Assembly: GCA_964195335.1 (NCBI GenBank)
Contig: CAXMPC010000155.1
Location: forward strand, 1-26,046
Direction of reading: 5' to 3'
Source of the DNA: QNFN01 sp964195335
Lineage (GTDB): Bacteria; Pseudomonadota; Gammaproteobacteria; QNFN01
DNA: 26,046 nucleotides
Shown: positions 13,817 to 21,903 of the stretch, one piece after another
How the letters are laid out: each line of letters opens with the position of its first letter
Position numbering within the stretch: position 1 is the first letter of the stretch
The notes under the pieces: generated by a model
Told to the model about the DNA's origin: nothing
What the model saw: only the letters and a program-made list of their open reading frames with translations
The model's database searches: none
Program-made: the position numbers and the translations under genes

Positions 13817-16387
13817 ATGTCTGAATCGCCGTTGCTGCGTCCGCTGATCCACTCCGGACTCGCCCTTCTGTTGTCCCTCGCCGGCGGTCTCTACCTGCTG
13901 CACATCGAGCGTGAGGACTGGTTCGAGGATCGTCGACAGGAGGCGCAGACGCTCCTGGTTCGCTACGTTTCCACTCTTGAACGCCAGATCAGCCGTGCCC
14001 TCGCCGTGGCCGAGTCGATGGAATCATACATTCGCCACCACGGTGGCCAGATCGAGGATTTCGACAGCCACTCCGCAGACCTGTTGCGCAGCGTCAGTGT
14101 CGTCAGTGCCATCGAGCTCGCACCTGACGGCATCGTCACGCACATCCATCCCCTGACGAACTACCAATCCATGCTGGGACAGCGTGTGGTCGAGAGCCGC
14201 TACGGCGTTGCCGCCGCACACCAGGCGATGCTCCAAAAGCGCCTGGTGGTAAGCACGCCACTGACCCTGGATAACGGCGAGGTGGCGGTGATTGGTCGGC
14301 AACCGATCTATCTTGTCGACGAAGACGGCGACGACCTGTTCTGGGGCTTTGCCTCGGTGCTGCTCGAGCTGCGCCAGCTGGTGCATGAGTCGGGCCTCGA
14401 CCGGCTCCGGGAAGGCGGTTACCGCTACCAGCTGGCGATCGACGGTGCCCGCCCGAGCGCAGGTGATCCACAGCCGTTCGAACCCGGGCAGAGCGTCGGT
14501 ATCGTGGTCGGGATGCCGGACGGCAACTGGGAACTGCGCATCGCACCTCTGCATCGATGGATCGTGCCGCCGTACTTCTTCCTCCACCTGGTCATAGTGT
14601 TTGTCATCAGTGGGTTGCTGGCCTACCTGGTCTTCGTTCTGCTCTGGCAGCCGGTGATGCTGCGGCGCCAGGTCGATGGCGCGAGTGCCGCGCTGCAGCG
14701 CGCCAACGCGCGCTACGAGGCGGTGTTCAATTCGGTACGCGAGGTGCTGCTCCAGGTCGATGCCCGCGGTCAGTTGAAACTGATCAACCCGGCGTGGACA
14801 CAGATCAGCGGCTTCAAGCCGGTTGAGAGCCTGGGCAAGAATTTCGAGGACTACGTCCATGCCGAAGACAGGCCATTGGCTCGCGAACTGCTCCGCGCCG
14901 GCCTTGACGGCCAGCCCCAGGAGCAAGGGGTCGAACTGCGCCTGCTTGGTCGCGGCAACGAGATTCGCTGGGTCGAGATCACCCTCCACACGGTGCTCGA
15001 CGACAGCGACCGAGTGACCGGCCTCTCCGGCACTCTGCACGACATCACCGAGCGCAAAAAGGCCGACCGCGTCATCCAGTACCAAGCCAACTACGATACC
15101 CTGACCAACCTGCCCAACCGCAAGCTGTTCCAGGACCGCTTCGGTCGTGCCATCGAGAACGCGCTGCGCAAAGATCAGCGCCTGGCGCTGATGTTCATCG
15201 ACCTCGACCGCTTCAAGTGGATCAACGATTCCCTCGGCCATGCCGCCGGCGACCAGTTGCTCAAGGGGGTCGCGATGCGCCTTACCTCATGCGTGCGCAA
15301 GGCTGACACCGTGGCCCGCTTCGGTGGTGACGAGTTCATCGTCCTGCTCTCCGAAATCAGCACGGTGCTCGATGCCGAGATTGTGGCCAGAAAGATCCTC
15401 GCTGAACTGTCGCGGCCGTTTGACCTGGAGGGGCACAAGGAGGCGATATCGGGCAGCCTCGGCATCACCATCTGCCCGGACGACGGTCATGACATCGCCA
15501 CGCTGATGAACAACGCCGACAACGTCATGTACCACGTCAAGGAAGGTGGCCGGAACGATTTCAAGTTCTACACCGAGGAGATGAACGAGGAGTTGCAGTC
15601 GCGCCATCGACTTTCCGCGGCGCTGCGCACGGCCATCGACGAGGACCTGCTGCGGCTGGAGTTCCAGCCGGTCATGCGCCTGAAGCCGGAGCAGCCGGTC
15701 GCGATCGAGGCACTGCTGCGCTGGGAAGACAAGGAGCATGGGCGTGTCTCTCCCGCCGAGGTGATCGCACTGGCCGAGGACACCCAGCTGATCGAGGATC
15801 TCGGAGGGTGGATCATCGACCACGCCTGCGCCGCTTATTCCCAGATGCGCAAGGTCGACGCAAGGCTCGAGTACATCTGCATCAATGTCTCGCCTCGGCA
15901 GTTCCGCAGCAACTTCACCCCGCTGATCGAGAAGGCGATAGCACAACACGAACTGGCGCCGGAGATGATCGCTCTCGACATCACCGAGAAACTGATCGTC
16001 GACGACCGTACCGAGGTATGGAGTGAACTGGAACAGCTCAAGACCCTGGGCGTGAGGCTGATGCTCGATGACTTCGGCACCGGCCTCACTTCGCTCGGCA
16101 ACCTCAAGCGGCTGGCGCCCGACGCGGTCAAGATCCAGAGCGCCTACCTCGCCGGCATCGTGCCCGAGACCAGTGCCGCGGCCATGATCGGTGCCATCAT
16201 TGCCATGGCGCACAGCCTCGATATCCGCGTGATCAGTGAGGGGGTGGAAGAGGCCGCCCAGGCCGAGATGCTGGAACTGCTCGGCTGCGACTTCGCCCAA
16301 GGCTACCTGTTCAGTCCGCCGCTGACGCTCGACGCCCTGGCTGCCGAACTCGAAGATGGCACGTTCGGCTCGACCGGCACCGGCTGA
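13817..16387 (+). CDS. Membrane CHASE-PAS-GGDEF-EAL cyclic-di-GMP protein
   Basis: This 856-aa sensor-type protein probably makes and/or breaks cyclic di-GMP. It has a membrane helix (about 11-29) and a periplasmic CHASE-like domain (about 30-248; GVAAAHQAML...GRQPIYL). A second helix (about 255-277) is followed by a PAS domain (about 299-418, ending DITERKKAD), a GGDEF domain and an EAL domain. The cyclase motif RFGGDEF is intact (GGDEF 503-507), with an inhibitory-site RxxD (494-497) five residues before it. The EAL side has EALLRWE (631), the Asn of INVSPRQF, LDITE, DDFGTG, Lys772, SEGVE and AQGYLFSPP. The usual KID reads KIQ (Gln774). Both activities look possible. The ribosome site before ATG 13817 is poor. 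Confidence 0.93.
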   Translation: MSESPLLRPLIHSGLALLLSLAGGLYLLHIEREDWFEDRRQEAQTLLVRYVSTLERQISRALAVAESMESYIRHHGGQIEDFDSHSADLLRSVSVVSAIELAPDGIVTHIHPLTNYQSMLGQRVVESRYGVAAAHQAMLQKRLVVSTPLTLDNGEVAVIGRQPIYLVDEDGDDLFWGFASVLLELRQLVHESGLDRLREGGYRYQLAIDGARPSAGDPQPFEPGQSVGIVVGMPDGNWELRIAPLHRWIVPPYFFLHLVIVFVISGLLAYLVFVLLWQPVMLRRQVDGASAALQRANARYEAVFNSVREVLLQVDARGQLKLINPAWTQISGFKPVESLGKNFEDYVHAEDRPLARELLRAGLDGQPQEQGVELRLLGRGNEIRWVEITLHTVLDDSDRVTGLSGTLHDITERKKADRVIQYQANYDTLTNLPNRKLFQDRFGRAIENALRKDQRLALMFIDLDRFKWINDSLGHAAGDQLLKGVAMRLTSCVRKADTVARFGGDEFIVLLSEISTVLDAEIVARKILAELSRPFDLEGHKEAISGSLGITICPDDGHDIATLMNNADNVMYHVKEGGRNDFKFYTEEMNEELQSRHRLSAALRTAIDEDLLRLEFQPVMRLKPEQPVAIEALLRWEDKEHGRVSPAEVIALAEDTQLIEDLGGWIIDHACAAYSQMRKVDARLEYICINVSPRQFRSNFTPLIEKAIAQHELAPEMIALDITEKLIVDDRTEVWSELEQLKTLGVRLMLDDFGTGLTSLGNLKRLAPDAVKIQSAYLAGIVPETSAAAMIGAIIAMAHSLDIRVISEGVEEAAQAEMLELLGCDFAQGYLFSPPLTLDALAAELEDGTFGSTGTG

Positions 16388-16411
16388 GCGCCGAGCGGCG
16401 CCACGGTTCGA

Positions 16412-16990
16412 ATGGCTTCTCGCGATGGGCCTCGCCCGGTGGGATCGAAGCCGTCCGTGGATGGCGTAGCGAAAAGCGAGGGCTTTCCCTGGGTAGCTCC
16501 GGCCACGGCCCGGGTCCTGGTGCTGGGGTCGATGCCGGGTCAGGCTTCGCTCGCCGCAACCGAGTACTACGCCCATCCGCGCAACGCCTTCTGGGAGATC
16601 ATGGGCGCCCTGGTCGGGGCCGGGCGTGAGCTCGACTACGCTGCGCGGCTGAAGCGCCTCGGCGCGGCCGGGATCGCGCTCTGGGATGTGGCCCACCGCT
16701 GTCACCGCCCGGGCAGCCTGGATGCGGCAATTGAGCGCGACAGTGTCGAGCCCAACGACTTCGCCGCCCTGTTCCGCGCCTGCCCGCAGTTGCACACGGT
16801 CTGTTTCAACGGTGGCACGGCGCGCGACCTCTACCGGCGCCTGGTGTTGCCGGACGATCCGGCACAGGGACGGTCGCTGACCTACCATCAACTGCCTTCG
16901 ACCAGCCCGGCGCACGCCGCGCTCGACTTCGCCGCCAAGCTGGAATGCTGGCGCACTGTTCATGATGCCCTGATGGATGCGGGGCGTTGA
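16412..16990 (+). CDS. Hypoxanthine-DNA glycosylase, uracil-DNA glycosylase superfamily family 6
   Basis: This repair enzyme is predicted to remove hypoxanthine (from deaminated adenine) from DNA. The 192-aa protein carries the family 6 signature LGSMPGQASLAATEYYAHPRN followed by AFWEIMG. Asn58 in HPRN matches the key catalytic Asn described for the archaeal family 6 enzyme. The C-terminal motif LPSTSPAHA supplies the second active-site loop. The Mug family is a relative, but the HPRNAFW block favours family 6. The first 25 or so residues (MASRDGPRPVGSK...) look non-conserved and ATG 16412 has no clear ribosome site, so the true start may be later, for example GTG 16439. The gene is only 24 bp after the GGDEF-EAL gene. 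Confidence 0.88.
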   Translation: MASRDGPRPVGSKPSVDGVAKSEGFPWVAPATARVLVLGSMPGQASLAATEYYAHPRNAFWEIMGALVGAGRELDYAARLKRLGAAGIALWDVAHRCHRPGSLDAAIERDSVEPNDFAALFRACPQLHTVCFNGGTARDLYRRLVLPDDPAQGRSLTYHQLPSTSPAHAALDFAAKLECWRTVHDALMDAGR

Positions 16991-17001
16991 CGGCGATCCT
17001 G

Positions 17002-17031
17002 TTGCCACTCGACGGGAGGCTGGCATAGGCT
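17002..17031 (+). promoter_or_regulatory. Possible sigma-70 promoter before acyl-CoA synthetase gene
   Basis: TTGCCA (17002-17007), an 18-bp spacer and TAGGCT (17026-17031) lie in the 92-bp gap before the acyl-CoA synthetase gene. Both hexamers are partial matches. The placement is reasonable for a promoter of the four-gene unit that follows. Confidence 0.3.
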
Positions 17032-17082
17032 AGGCCGACGCCCGCCCGGGGCGGTGCCCGGACAGACAAGGATGCGCTCCCG

Positions 17083-18723
17083 ATGCCCATGCTCGACGAC
17101 AGCGTCCGCGACTTCAACGCGATCCATGACCGCTTCAAGTGGTCGATTCCCGATCGCTACAACATCGGTATCGATGTCTGTGACCGGCAACCTGCCGACG
17201 CCCTCGCACTGATCTGCGAGGACCATCGCGGAGGCATTACCCGCCACACTTTCGGTGACTTGCGCGAGCACTCCAACCGGTTCGGCCACGCGCTGCGCGG
17301 ACTTGGTGTCGTGCGTGGAGACCGGGTCGCCATCATCCTGGCGCAGCGGGCGGAGACCGCCATCGCCCACATCGCCGCCTACAAGATCGGCGCGGTGGCT
17401 TTACCGCTGTCGGTGCTGTTCGGGCCCGAGGCACTCGAGTACCGGCTCGGCAACAGCCGTGCACGCGTGGTGATCACAGATGCCAGCCGTGGCGCCCAGG
17501 TCGAGGCCATGCGCGATAGCCTGCCTGAACTCGAGCAGGTCATCATCTGCGGCGAACCGGGCGCGGGGCCGTTCTGGGACCTGCTTGCCAAGGGGTCTGA
17601 CTCGTCGCCGGCGGTCGACACCGCGGCCGACGATCCGGCCATGCTGATCTACACCTCGGGTACCACCGGTCCGCCCAAGGGTTCGCTGAACGCCCACCGC
17701 TGCCTGCTCGGCAACCTGCCCGGTTTCGAGTTGTCGCAGAACTTCTTCGGCCAGCACGGCGGCCTGTTCTGGACCCCGGCCGACTGGGCCTGGACCGGCG
17801 GCCTGCTCGATGCCTTGCTGCCAACGCTGCACTACGGCAAGCCGGTACTCGGCTTCGACGGCCAGGGCCGCTTTGACCCGGAGCGGATCGTCGACCTGTT
17901 GGCGCGACACGGTGTGCGCAACGCCTTCATCCCGCCGACGGCGATGAAAATGCTGATGCAGGTGCCAGACATCGCTTCGCGCGGAGTAGGGCTCAAGGCG
18001 GTGATGTCGGCCGGAGAAAGCGTCGGCGAACGGGTCGTCGAGTGGGCCGAGAAGGCGCTCGGCATCACTGTCAACGAGATGTGGGGTCAGACCGAGTTCA
18101 ACTACCTGGTCGGCAACTGTTCGGCCATCATGCCGGTGAAGCTGGGCTCCATGGGCAAACCATTCGCCGGTCATTGGGTCGACGTCATCGATGAGCAGGG
18201 GCGCCCGCTGCCCGACGGCGAGTGCGGCGAGCTGGCCGCGCGTACCGGTGACCCGGTGCAGTTCCTCGGCTATTGGGAGAACGAGGCGGCGACGCAGGCG
18301 AAAATCCGCGGCGAGTGGTTCCTTACGGGTGATGTCGGCTACCGCGACGCCGACGGTTATCTCTGGTTTGTCGGTCGCCAGGACGATGTCATCTCCAGCG
18401 CCGGCTATCGCATCGGTCCCGGCGAGATCGAGGACTGCCTGATCCGCCATCCGGCCGTAGCCCAGGCCGCGGTGATCGGCGTGCCCGATGAGCTGCGTGG
18501 CCAGATCATCAAGGCCTTCATCGTACTGGCCACGGGGGTGACGCCCGATGACGACCTGACCGGCGACATCAAGCGCCAGGTCAAGCAGCAACTCGCCGCC
18601 TACGAATACCCGCGCGCAATCGAGTACATCGACGCCCTGCCTTTGACCACCACCGGCAAGGTGCGCCGCAACGAACTGCGTGACCGTGAACTGGCCAAGG
18701 ACAAGGAAGCCCTCCCCGAGTGA
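17083..18723 (+). CDS. AMP-forming acyl-CoA synthetase
   Basis: This cytoplasmic enzyme activates a carboxylic acid as an acyl-adenylate and transfers it to CoA. The 546-aa protein has all core motifs of the adenylate-forming family: the phosphate loop YTSGTTGPPKG (190-200), NEMWGQTE, the hinge region LTGDVGYRDADGYLWFVGR, and the C-terminal YRIGPGEIE. Catalytic Lys526 sits in PLTTTGK, a PX4GK pattern that in acetyl-CoA synthetases is the target of Pat-type lysine acetylation. The sequence resembles acetyl- or medium-chain acyl-CoA synthetases; the substrate cannot be fixed from sequence alone. AAGGA at 17068-17072 precedes ATG 17083 by ten bases; a second ATG two codons later is also possible. 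Its stop overlaps the next gene by four bases (GTGA). Confidence 0.93.
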   Translation: MPMLDDSVRDFNAIHDRFKWSIPDRYNIGIDVCDRQPADALALICEDHRGGITRHTFGDLREHSNRFGHALRGLGVVRGDRVAIILAQRAETAIAHIAAYKIGAVALPLSVLFGPEALEYRLGNSRARVVITDASRGAQVEAMRDSLPELEQVIICGEPGAGPFWDLLAKGSDSSPAVDTAADDPAMLIYTSGTTGPPKGSLNAHRCLLGNLPGFELSQNFFGQHGGLFWTPADWAWTGGLLDALLPTLHYGKPVLGFDGQGRFDPERIVDLLARHGVRNAFIPPTAMKMLMQVPDIASRGVGLKAVMSAGESVGERVVEWAEKALGITVNEMWGQTEFNYLVGNCSAIMPVKLGSMGKPFAGHWVDVIDEQGRPLPDGECGELAARTGDPVQFLGYWENEAATQAKIRGEWFLTGDVGYRDADGYLWFVGRQDDVISSAGYRIGPGEIEDCLIRHPAVAQAAVIGVPDELRGQIIKAFIVLATGVTPDDDLTGDIKRQVKQQLAAYEYPRAIEYIDALPLTTTGKVRRNELRDRELAKDKEALPE

Positions 18724-19199
18724 CAGACCGCACAGATATCCCGACGCTGCGCCGCATCCTGCATGACCTCCGTACCGTCGCCGTAGTCGGCCTGTCGGCC
18801 AATTGGCACCGGCCGAGCAACTTCGCCGCGAAATACCTGAAGGAACACGGTTACCGGGTGATCCCGGTCAACCCCAACTATGAAGAGGTGCTCGGCGAAC
18901 GCTGTTATCCCGACCTGAAGTCGGTCCCGGATCAGGTCGATGTCGTCGATATTTTCCGTCGACCCGATGACGTGCCACCGGTCGTCGACGAGGCCATCGC
19001 CATTGGTGCGAAGGTGGTCTGGATGCAGCTCGGCGTGATAAATCAGGAAGCTGCAGAGACCGCACGCCGCGCCGGCCTCGAGGTGGTCATGGACCGTTGC
19101 ATGAAGATCGAGCACGCGAGAATCTTCGGCGGACTCAACTTCATCGGCGTCAATACCCGTGTGATCACGGCGCGACGGCCGATGCAAATATTCAACTGA
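18720..19199 (+). CDS. CoA-binding domain protein, YccU type
   Basis: This 159-aa protein is almost entirely one Rossmann-like CoA-binding domain. It shows the nucleotide-binding start TVAVVGLSANWHRPS, the segment HGYRVIPVNPNYEEVLGERCYPDL, VDIFRRPDDVPPVVDEAI, and the end motif VWMQLGVINQEAAETARRAGLEVVMDRCMKIEH, all typical of YccU-like proteins. Their biochemical role is not settled. It starts at GTG 18720, overlapping the stop of the acyl-CoA synthetase gene, and lies 10 bp before a sulfhydrylase gene. It is therefore probably cotranslated with a CoA-using enzyme and cotranscribed with one that uses O-acetylhomoserine. Confidence 0.9.
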   Translation: MTDRTDIPTLRRILHDLRTVAVVGLSANWHRPSNFAAKYLKEHGYRVIPVNPNYEEVLGERCYPDLKSVPDQVDVVDIFRRPDDVPPVVDEAIAIGAKVVWMQLGVINQEAAETARRAGLEVVMDRCMKIEHARIFGGLNFIGVNTRVITARRPMQIFN

Positions 19200-19209
19200 G
19201 GACAGCGGC

Positions 19210-20499
19210 GTGGCCGATCATGATTACGGATTCGAAACTCTCTGCCTGCACGCCGGCCAGGTGCCCGACCCGGCCACCGGTGCGCGTGCGGTACCGATCT
19301 ACCAGACCACCTCCTACGTCTTCAACGACACCGACCACGCCGCCAGCCTGTTCAACCTGCAGACCTTCGGCAACATCTACACGCGTTTGACGAACCCGAC
19401 CAACGCCGCGCTCGAAGAGCGGGTGGCGGCACTCGAGGGCGGGAGCGCCGCGGTGGCGACAGCGTCGGGCATGTCGGCACAGATGGTGGCGCTGCTGACG
19501 CTACTGGAGACGGGTGACCAGCTGGTCGCCGCACGCACCCTCTACGGCGGGACCTACTCTCAGTTCGACGTCAGCTTCCGCAAGCTCGGCATCGATACAG
19601 TATTCGTCGACCCCGACGACCCCGAAAACTTCCGCCGCGCGATCACCGACAAGACCAAACTGGTCTACGGTGAGACCATCGGCAACCCGGTCGGGAACGT
19701 ACTCGATCTCGAGGCGATCGCCGCCATCGCCCACGACGCCGGGCTGCCGTTCGTCGTCGACAACACCTTCGCCACGCCCTACCTTTGCCGGCCGTTCGAC
19801 TTCGGTGCCGACATCGTCGTCCACTCGGCGACCAAGTTCCTTGGCGGTCACGGCACGACTATGGGCGGTCTGGTCGTCGAGAAGGGCGATTTCGACTGGG
19901 GCAACGGCAACTTCCCGGGGATGACCGAGCCGTCTCTGGGCTATCACGGGGTCATCTTCCACGAGACCTTCGGCGACTTCGGCTTCACCATGAAGTGCCG
20001 CGTGGAGACGTTGCGTACCTACGGCCCGGCCATGAGTCCGTTCAACGCCTTCCAGTTGCTGCAGGGAGTCGAGACCCTGCCGTTGCGCATGGACCGCCAC
20101 GTCGCCAACGCCCAGGCCGTCGCCGAGCACCTGCGCGATCATCCACTGGTCAGCTGGGTGCAGTACGCCGGCCTCCCGGACAGCCCGTACCACGGCCTGG
20201 CCAACAAGTACCTGCCGAAGGGGGCGTCTTCTATTTTCTGCTTCGGGATCAAGGGCGGCATGGCCGCCGGCATCCGCTTTATCGAGTCGCTGCAGTTTCT
20301 CAGTCACCTGGCCAACGTCGGTGACGCCAAGACACTGGTGATCCATCCCGCTTCCACTACCCACCGCCAGATGACGGAAGAGCAACAGGTCGCCGCTGGC
20401 GTCGGGCCTGACATGGTCCGGTTGTCGATCGGGCTCGAGACGCTGGACGACATCCTTTGGGATATCGACCAGGCACTTGAAGCGTCGCAGCGGAACTAA
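19210..20499 (+). CDS. O-acetylhomoserine sulfhydrylase, first copy
   Basis: This PLP enzyme joins sulfide (or methanethiol) to O-acetylhomoserine to give homocysteine (or methionine). The 429-aa length and sequence fit the long O-acetylhomoserine aminocarboxypropyltransferase group of the Cys/Met metabolism PLP family. Motifs include AVPIYQTTSYVF, NIYTRLTNPTNAALEERVAALEGG (PLP phosphate contacts), VDNTFATPYLCRPFDFGAD, and the PLP-binding Lys209 in HSATKFLGGHGT. The C-terminal block HPASTTHRQM is also conserved. GTG 19210 follows GAGGA (19198-19202), which overlaps the previous stop, so it is likely cotranslated with the CoA-binding gene. Gene symbols such as metY/metZ are used inconsistently for this group and are left out. 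Confidence 0.95.
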   Translation: MADHDYGFETLCLHAGQVPDPATGARAVPIYQTTSYVFNDTDHAASLFNLQTFGNIYTRLTNPTNAALEERVAALEGGSAAVATASGMSAQMVALLTLLETGDQLVAARTLYGGTYSQFDVSFRKLGIDTVFVDPDDPENFRRAITDKTKLVYGETIGNPVGNVLDLEAIAAIAHDAGLPFVVDNTFATPYLCRPFDFGADIVVHSATKFLGGHGTTMGGLVVEKGDFDWGNGNFPGMTEPSLGYHGVIFHETFGDFGFTMKCRVETLRTYGPAMSPFNAFQLLQGVETLPLRMDRHVANAQAVAEHLRDHPLVSWVQYAGLPDSPYHGLANKYLPKGASSIFCFGIKGGMAAGIRFIESLQFLSHLANVGDAKTLVIHPASTTHRQMTEEQQVAAGVGPDMVRLSIGLETLDDILWDIDQALEASQRN

Positions 20500-20625
20500 G
20501 TCACCTGCTGCGTGCCCGTCAATTCGACAAGATTCCAATCAACCTTAAGTGACCCGGCAATGAAGCGCAGGGCCTGTTCCAGTTCGGGACATAACAACGC
20601 AACACCATCTAGGGAGATATAAACG

Positions 20626-21900
20626 ATGAAAATAGAGACCATGGCAATTCACGCCGGTTACGGCCCTGAACCGACCACCAAAGCCGTCGCGGTGCCGATC
20701 TACCAGACCACCTCCTATGCCTTCGACGACACCCAGCACGGTGCCGACCTGTTCGATCTCAAAGTCGAAGGCAACATCTACACCCGCATCATGAATCCGA
20801 CCACGGCGGTACTGGAACAGCGCATCGCCGCCATGGAGGGCGGTATCGGTGCGCTGGCACTCGCCTCGGGACAGGCGGCCACGACCTATTCCCTGTTGAC
20901 CATTGCCGAGGCCGGTGACAACTTTGTCTCCGCGGCCCAGCTCTATGGTGGCACCTACAATCTGTTCGCGCATACGCTGCCGCAAATCGGCATCGAGGCG
21001 CGTTTTGTCGATCCCGACGATCTCGATGCTGTCGCGGCAAATATCGATGAACGCACCAAGGCGGTTTTTTGCGAGTCCATCGGCAACCCGGCCGGTAACG
21101 TTATCGACATCGAGTCGCTGGCCAAGGTTGCGCACGATCACGGCGTCCCACTGATCGTCGACAACACCGTGCCGACGCCCTACCTATGCCGACCGTTCGA
21201 GTGGGGTGCCGACATCGTCGTCAACTCGCTGACCAAGTACATCGGTGGCCACGGCACGACCATCGGCGGTGTGTTGGTCGATTCGGGAAAATTCGACTGG
21301 GTGGCCAACAAGGAGCGATTCCGCCGCCTCAACGAGCCCGATGTCTCCTACCACGGGGTGGTCTACACTGAGGCGCTCGGTGCCGCGGCCTACATCGGTC
21401 GGGCTCGCGTCGTCCCGTTGCGCAACATGGGCGCGGCCATTTCACCGTTCAACAGCTTCTTGGTACTGCAGGGGCTCGAAACCCTCCCGGTTCGTATGGA
21501 CCGCTTGTGCGATAACGCGCAGGTCGTGGCCGAGCATCTGGCCAGCCTCTCCGTTGTCGAGTGGGTGCGTTACGCCGGCCTCGCCGACAGCCCCTACCGG
21601 CCGCGCATCGACAAGTACATGGGCGGGAAGGCGTCGAGCATCCTCAGTTTTGGCATCAAGGGCGGCATCGAAGCTGGCACCAAATTCATCGACGCCCTGC
21701 AACTTATTACCCGTCTGGTCAACATCGGCGATGCCAAGTCGCTCGCCTGCCATCCGGCCTCGACCACTCATCGCCAGCTGTCGCCGGCCGAACTCGAAGC
21801 CTCCGGTGTCAGCGCGGACCTGGTGCGGCTTTCGATCGGTCTCGAACACATCGATGACATTATTGAAGATATTGATCAGGCGCTGGCGGCTGCGAGCTGA
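20626..21900 (+). CDS. O-acetylhomoserine sulfhydrylase, second copy
   Basis: This 424-aa paralogue of the preceding gene has the same motif order: AVPIYQTTSYAF, NIYTRIMNPTTAVLEQRIAAMEGG, VDNTVPTPYLCRPFEWGAD, and PLP-binding Lys204 in NSLTKYIGGHGT. It also has SFGIKGGIEAGTKFIDALQLITRLVNIGDAKSL-type and HPASTTHRQL blocks. Both copies have complete active sites, so neither looks like a decaying duplicate. ATG 20626 follows AGGGAG (20611-20616) by nine bases. A 126-bp gap from the first copy leaves room for separate control, but I found no convincing promoter or SAM riboswitch in it. The stop is only three bases from the stop of the convergent RTX gene. Confidence 0.95.
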   Translation: MKIETMAIHAGYGPEPTTKAVAVPIYQTTSYAFDDTQHGADLFDLKVEGNIYTRIMNPTTAVLEQRIAAMEGGIGALALASGQAATTYSLLTIAEAGDNFVSAAQLYGGTYNLFAHTLPQIGIEARFVDPDDLDAVAANIDERTKAVFCESIGNPAGNVIDIESLAKVAHDHGVPLIVDNTVPTPYLCRPFEWGADIVVNSLTKYIGGHGTTIGGVLVDSGKFDWVANKERFRRLNEPDVSYHGVVYTEALGAAAYIGRARVVPLRNMGAAISPFNSFLVLQGLETLPVRMDRLCDNAQVVAEHLASLSVVEWVRYAGLADSPYRPRIDKYMGGKASSILSFGIKGGIEAGTKFIDALQLITRLVNIGDAKSLACHPASTTHRQLSPAELEASGVSADLVRLSIGLEHIDDIIEDIDQALAAAS

Positions 21901-21903
21901 CAC

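Noticed and set aside
16388..16401. GCGCC-GAGC-GGCGC hairpin just after the GGDEF-EAL stop
   Set aside because: The stem is only 5 bp and there is no T-tract, so it is not supported as a terminator.
15287..17026. Minus-strand ORF of 579 aa over the GGDEF-EAL and glycosylase genes
   Set aside because: It crosses two well-supported plus-strand genes and shows no motif. Long antisense frames are common at this GC content.
20500..20625. SAM riboswitch or MetJ box before the second sulfhydrylase
   Set aside because: I looked for SAM-II-like conserved loops and for AGACGTCT-type boxes and found neither. The gap holds only a good ribosome site (AGGGAG).
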